10,265 nt of DNA, taken from the NCBI GenBank assembly GCA_014238595.1, contig JABAAV010000053.1:1-10265 (forward strand). Reading direction: 5' to 3'. This DNA comes from Myxococcales bacterium (GTDB lineage: Bacteria; Myxococcota_A; Polyangia; Haliangiales; J016). Every line of letters begins with the position of its first letter. Within the stretch, counting starts at the first letter, position 1. The notes under the pieces were generated by a model, which was not told the DNA's origin, did no database searches, and was given only the letters and a program-made list of their open reading frames with translations. A program made the translations under genes and the position numbers. Below, in pieces: positions 7,379-10,265 of this stretch.

Positions 7379-8037
7379 ACATATACCCTCTTTGGCTTTC
7401 ATTCAAAGTTGCTTTTATTGCAACAACATTCAACATCATTTTCGGTGTTTTGCTGGCAACATTGCTTTCTAAAACTCGATTCCGTGGGAAAGAATTTTTA
7501 GATGCCGTATTAACAGCACCGCTCATATTTCCACCGACTGTGCTTGGTTATTATCTTTTGATTCTTTTAGGAAGACATAGTGTTATCGGAACTTGGTGGG
7601 AGCATGTGTGGGGAGAGCCTATTGTATTTACGATGACAGGTGCCGTTATTGCAGCAATGATTGGTTCATTACCTATTATCATTAAAGGAACGCGTTCTGC
7701 ACTTTCAATCATTGATCCTCAGATCATACAAGCAGCACGAACACTCGGGGCATCTCCTGTTCGTGTATGGGTTACCATTGAATTGCCCTTGGCTATATCA
7801 GGGATTACAGCAAGCACTATGCTGGCTTTTGCGAAATCACTGGGAGATTTTGGTATCACACTCATGGTTGCTGGAAACATTCCAAAACAAACTCAAACAG
7901 CTTCATTATATATTTATGATGCTGTTCAAAGTGGAGATACAACAGGAGCTATCCTGATGACAGTAATATTAACTTGTTTTGGTGTCTTAGTGCTTTATGG
8001 TGTAAATAAAATTTCTAATCAACATGACAAATTATAA
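7375..8037 (+). CDS. modB: molybdate ABC transporter permease ModB
   Basis: The 220-residue product is an inner-membrane permease with about five hydrophobic segments, at roughly residues 9-31, 42-66, 83-103, 139-166 and 190-210. The cytoplasmic coupling loop is present: 'QAARTLGASPVRVWVTIELPLA' (119-140), the EAA-type contact with the ModC ATPase. The ModB-type run 'SLGDFGITLMVAGNIPKQTQT' (155-175) is clear. The start codon overlaps the modA stop (ATGA) without a Shine-Dalgarno site, and the last 14 bases overlap modC. The length is normal for ModB. Confidence 0.96.
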   Translation: MNIYPLWLSFKVAFIATTFNIIFGVLLATLLSKTRFRGKEFLDAVLTAPLIFPPTVLGYYLLILLGRHSVIGTWWEHVWGEPIVFTMTGAVIAAMIGSLPIIIKGTRSALSIIDPQIIQAARTLGASPVRVWVTIELPLAISGITASTMLAFAKSLGDFGITLMVAGNIPKQTQTASLYIYDAVQSGDTTGAILMTVILTCFGVLVLYGVNKISNQHDKL

Positions 8038-8695
8038 TTCTTCACTATATATCTCTATTAAACACACGATCAGAAATCGTCAATTTCAGATCAAAGCACA
8101 ATTGACTGTTTCAACGGGCATCACTGTTCTGTGTGGCCATTCTGGTGCTGGAAAAAGCACATTGCTTAATATCATAGCGGGAATCATTGTTCCTGATGAA
8201 GGACATATTTCTCTTAATGATATCGTTTGGTTTGATTCAAAAAAAAACATTTGCATTCCAACACATCAACGTAATATCGGTTACGTTTTTCAAACATCCG
8301 CGCTTTTTCCACATTTTAATTGCCTTAACAATGTTGTTTATGGCATCCCAAAAACAACATCAAAACAACAACGCATTGATCATGCTATGGCATTGCTTAA
8401 ACAGATGAATGCTGATTATGTTGCTCATCAAAAGCCTATCACATTATCTGGGGGAGAAACACAACGAGTTGCTATAGCGAGAGCTTTAGCAAACACACCT
8501 AAAGTATTGTTGTTAGACGAACCATTTTCTGCAATGGATGATTCATTAAAAACACAGTTGTCAAAAGAAATAAACACGAGCATTCTTGCACTCAACATCC
8601 CTGTTATTTATGTCACTCACCATGAAACAAAACTAACCGCCAGCCAAATTGTGACGATGACAAATGGTCATGTCACGAATGAAATTGTTGAGTGA
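8024..8695 (+). CDS. modC: molybdate ABC transporter ATPase ModC, short form without the Mop domain
   Basis: A 223-residue ABC ATPase that powers the ModAB importer. All nucleotide-binding parts are visible: Walker A GHSGAGKST (residues 38-46), Q-loop Q90 in VFQTSALFPH, signature LSGGE (141-145), Walker B VLLLDEP (161-167, catalytic E166) and switch H199 in VTHH. It stops just after the ATPase core; E. coli ModC (352 residues) carries a C-terminal molybdate-binding regulatory (Mop) domain that is missing here, so control by internal molybdate would have to come from elsewhere. The ATG at 8024 lies 14 bases inside modB and has no strong ribosome site. A run of nine A at 8239-8247 stays in frame. 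Identification as ModC rests partly on its operon; by itself it could be another CUT-type transporter ATPase. Confidence 0.92.
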   Translation: MTNYNSSLYISIKHTIRNRQFQIKAQLTVSTGITVLCGHSGAGKSTLLNIIAGIIVPDEGHISLNDIVWFDSKKNICIPTHQRNIGYVFQTSALFPHFNCLNNVVYGIPKTTSKQQRIDHAMALLKQMNADYVAHQKPITLSGGETQRVAIARALANTPKVLLLDEPFSAMDDSLKTQLSKEINTSILALNIPVIYVTHHETKLTASQIVTMTNGHVTNEIVE

Positions 8696-8719
8696 AATTA
8701 ATGGGCTTGAATCTCAACA
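8686..8719. repeat. 7-base inverted repeat at the modC/aroA convergence, possible weak terminator
   Basis: TGTTGAG (8686-8692) and CTCAACA (8713-8719) are perfect inverted arms with a 20-base loop that spans both stop codons (modC TGA, aroA TAA). No T run follows either arm, so it is not a canonical intrinsic terminator, but it is the only inverted repeat I see at this gene junction. It may be a chance result of coding sequence. Confidence 0.2.
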
Positions 8720-10032
8720 CCAAGCTTTTGCAAAGTCAAAGCAAATGATGGAAATGATGTGTCAACAGAATCTGCGTGCGTTATTGTACATACTCCGTTG
8801 GCTCTAAGCGAAGCTATTGCAGCCGCCATAACAATGCGATGATCTCCTTGAGTTTGGATTGTTGCTTTAGAAAACAATTGTTCGCCAATGCCATCAATCG
8901 ACAATATGCCATCATGGTATTTGCTCGAAACTGAAAAGTTTGAAAGCATATCTTGAATAGTTTTAATACGATTCGATTCTTTGAACTCAAGATCTTCTAC
9001 ACCATAAAATTGACTTTCACCTAATGAACAAGCCGCAACAATCGCAAGAATAGGAATTTCGTCTATACAAGAAGCAACCTCTTGTCTGTTTAGAACAAAT
9101 GATTGTCGGTTTTTGTTTTTATGAACAACAATGTTTCCTCGTGGTTCCATGTTTTCTTGAGAGACAAGTTCTTCTTCAATACAAGCACCCGATTTTCTTA
9201 ATGCATCTAAAAAACATTTCCTCAATGGATTTAATCCAACGTTTGAAATTGTCACCGATGATTGTGTAATCACTGCGGCGGCAATAATAAAAGCCGCTGA
9301 TGAGATATCTCCAGGTATAGAAATAGGATTTGGCAACAGCTCTCTATTCCAAGAAGAAACTTGCATGATAATTGTTCTTGGTGTTTTCTGAAACAGAACA
9401 GGTGCACCAAGATAACAAAGCATTCGTTCGGTATGATCTCGAGACAAGATCGGCTCAACAATCAAAGAATTTTGTTGTGCATATAATGAAGCCAATAATA
9501 ATGTGCTTTTAACTTGAGCAGAAGCAACAGGAAGTGTGTAATCAATATGAGATAGTGCATCTGTGTTTTTGATGTGTAACGGAGGATATATTTCTTCTCC
9601 ATCAACCCTACCTTCAATGTTTGCCCCCATGGTTTGCAATGGATCGAGAATTCGTTTCATAGGTCGTCGATGTAGAGATTCATCGCCTACCAATGTTAGA
9701 GATTTTGATTGTCCGGATAACAATCCTGCAAATAATCGCAGAGATGTCCCTGAATTGCCACAGTCTATGCGTTTGTCAGTAGCTATGACACCGTACAACC
9801 CATGACCACGCACATAAGTTTTGTTTCCATCAGTTTGTATATCGATACCAAGGTCAACACATGCTTGTTTAGTGTGAATAACATCTTCACACATACTCAG
9901 TCCTTCAATACTCATTTCACCTTTTGAAATCATTCCTAACATCAATGCACGATGGCTGATGGATTTGTCTCCTGGCACAGAAATTTGTCCCGAAAATCTT
10001 TGTGCTAAAGGATAAACATTAAATCTTGCCAT
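8698..10032 (-). CDS. aroA: 3-phosphoshikimate 1-carboxyvinyltransferase (EPSP synthase), class II-like
   Basis: The 444-residue enzyme joins phosphoenolpyruvate and shikimate 3-phosphate to form EPSP, the sixth shikimate-pathway step, in the cytoplasm. Family motifs are all in place (numbered from ATG 10032): PGDKSISHRALMLG (20-33, K23), CGNSGTSLRL (91-100), RRPMKR (122-127), SAQVKSTLLLASL (171-183), RDHTE (198-202), PGDISSAAF (240-248), IDEIPILAI (323-331, catalytic D324), KESNRIK (351-357) and DHR (397-399). GDKS, SAQVK and RDHTE are the markers used for class II enzymes, while GNSGTS keeps Gly at the position that is Ala in the class II CP4 enzyme. ATG 10032 is preferred to the upstream GTG 10038 because AAGAGAG lies eight bases before it. 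The gene overlaps the upstream minus-strand gene by 14 bases and ends two bases from modC. Confidence 0.97.
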   Translation of the reverse strand: MARFNVYPLAQRFSGQISVPGDKSISHRALMLGMISKGEMSIEGLSMCEDVIHTKQACVDLGIDIQTDGNKTYVRGHGLYGVIATDKRIDCGNSGTSLRLFAGLLSGQSKSLTLVGDESLHRRPMKRILDPLQTMGANIEGRVDGEEIYPPLHIKNTDALSHIDYTLPVASAQVKSTLLLASLYAQQNSLIVEPILSRDHTERMLCYLGAPVLFQKTPRTIIMQVSSWNRELLPNPISIPGDISSAAFIIAAAVITQSSVTISNVGLNPLRKCFLDALRKSGACIEEELVSQENMEPRGNIVVHKNKNRQSFVLNRQEVASCIDEIPILAIVAACSLGESQFYGVEDLEFKESNRIKTIQDMLSNFSVSSKYHDGILSIDGIGEQLFSKATIQTQGDHRIVMAAAIASLRANGVCTITHADSVDTSFPSFALTLQKLGVEIQAH

Positions 10033-10265
10033 TCGCACTACTCTCTTTCATATCAGCTTTGATTTTGTTTAAGATGAAGTGAAAATATTTTGGATTTAAT
10101 AACATCACTGCACGAATATAGCTGCCTGTTTGAACAACATTGATCCTTTGAAACCCTGCCAATAATCCCCAACGCTTTACCCATGCTTGTTTCGATATTT
10201 TTTTGATCCAAGCAGCTAATTTTTTTTAACTCAACAGCTTCCAAAGCATCTTTGCCTGTCAAATG
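10019..10265 (-). pseudogene. C-terminal end of an unrecognised gene upstream of aroA, frame broken at an A8 run
   Basis: On the minus strand the reading from 10265 (HLTGKDALEAVELKK) meets a run of eight A at 10227-10220. If one A is skipped, it continues as LAAWIKKISKQAWVKRWGLL and onward, ending ...LLNPKYFHFILNKIKADMKE and then about seven residues, with a TAA at 10021-10019 that overlaps the aroA start by 14 bases. Without the shift, the first frame goes on to a stop near 10053 in a less protein-like sequence (many Ser and Cys), and the second frame has a TAA just before the run and no start codon before the conserved-looking part. So the best reading is the last 78 or so codons of a gene entering from the right, with a one-base insertion in the A run: a real pseudogene, a slippage site, or a sequencing error. 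The reconstructed tail is helical and basic with Trp and Tyr; I do not recognise the family. Confidence 0.5.
10041..10049 (-). promoter_or_regulatory. Shine-Dalgarno site of aroA, fixing ATG 10032
   Basis: The minus strand reads GAAAGAGAG with eight bases to the ATG at 10032; the alternative GTG at 10038 would leave only two. The site lies inside the coding part of the upstream gene, as expected for an operon. Confidence 0.6.

Noticed and set aside
10053..10262. A separate 69-residue minus-strand protein starting at TTG 10262
   Set aside because: Its second half is Ser/Cys-rich and not protein-like, while the neighbouring frame gives a better continuation overlapping aroA; it is treated as a frameshift instead.
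1..10265. Mobile element, CRISPR, toxin-antitoxin or phage system
   Set aside because: No terminal repeats, transposase, repeat-spacer pattern or short two-gene pair of that kind was seen on either strand.

Overview
The window is AT-rich (by eye well over 60% A+T), gene-dense bacterial chromosome from a Gram-negative, double-membrane organism: it encodes a TamB-like periplasmic protein, a BamA/TamA-type outer-membrane barrel and two lipoproteins. The long Cys-rich lipoprotein, the TamB-then-BamA gene order and the many-POTRA barrel suggest a deltaproteobacterial-type lineage (Myxococcota or Bdellovibrionota sense), but no marker fixes the taxonomy. I see no rRNA, tRNA, CRISPR array, insertion sequence, integrase or phage gene.

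Layout. (1) 1-4367, plus strand: the 3' part of a tamB-like gene overlaps by 4 bases (ATGA) a 1019-residue BamA/TamA-family gene with about seven POTRA-like modules. Together they form an envelope-biogenesis operon for moving lipid or outer-membrane protein across the periplasm. (2) 4378-5325, minus strand: ygfZ (folate-binding, Fe-S cluster maintenance), followed by an easily missed 38-residue, very basic protein beginning MGRGD, probably ribosome-associated. (3) 5317-5346: an intergenic promoter facing right, which overlaps the ygfZ start and decides the start of the next gene. (4) 5380-8695, plus strand: a tightly overlapping four-gene operon, made of a Cys-rich lipoprotein with a two-lobed aspartic-protease-like pattern and then modA, modB and modC for molybdate (or tungstate) import. 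(5) 8698-10032, minus strand: aroA (EPSP synthase, shikimate pathway), converging on modC with a 2-base gap. (6) 10019-10265, minus strand: the C-terminal end of an unrecognised gene that overlaps aroA by 14 bases and has its frame broken at a run of eight A.

The points most worth a second look are the hidden small basic protein, the pepsin-like lipoprotein whose second catalytic Asp position appears to be Ser and which is fused operonically to modABC, the POTRA-rich BamA coupled to TamB, and the homopolymer frameshift upstream of aroA. No gap between genes exceeds 300 bases.
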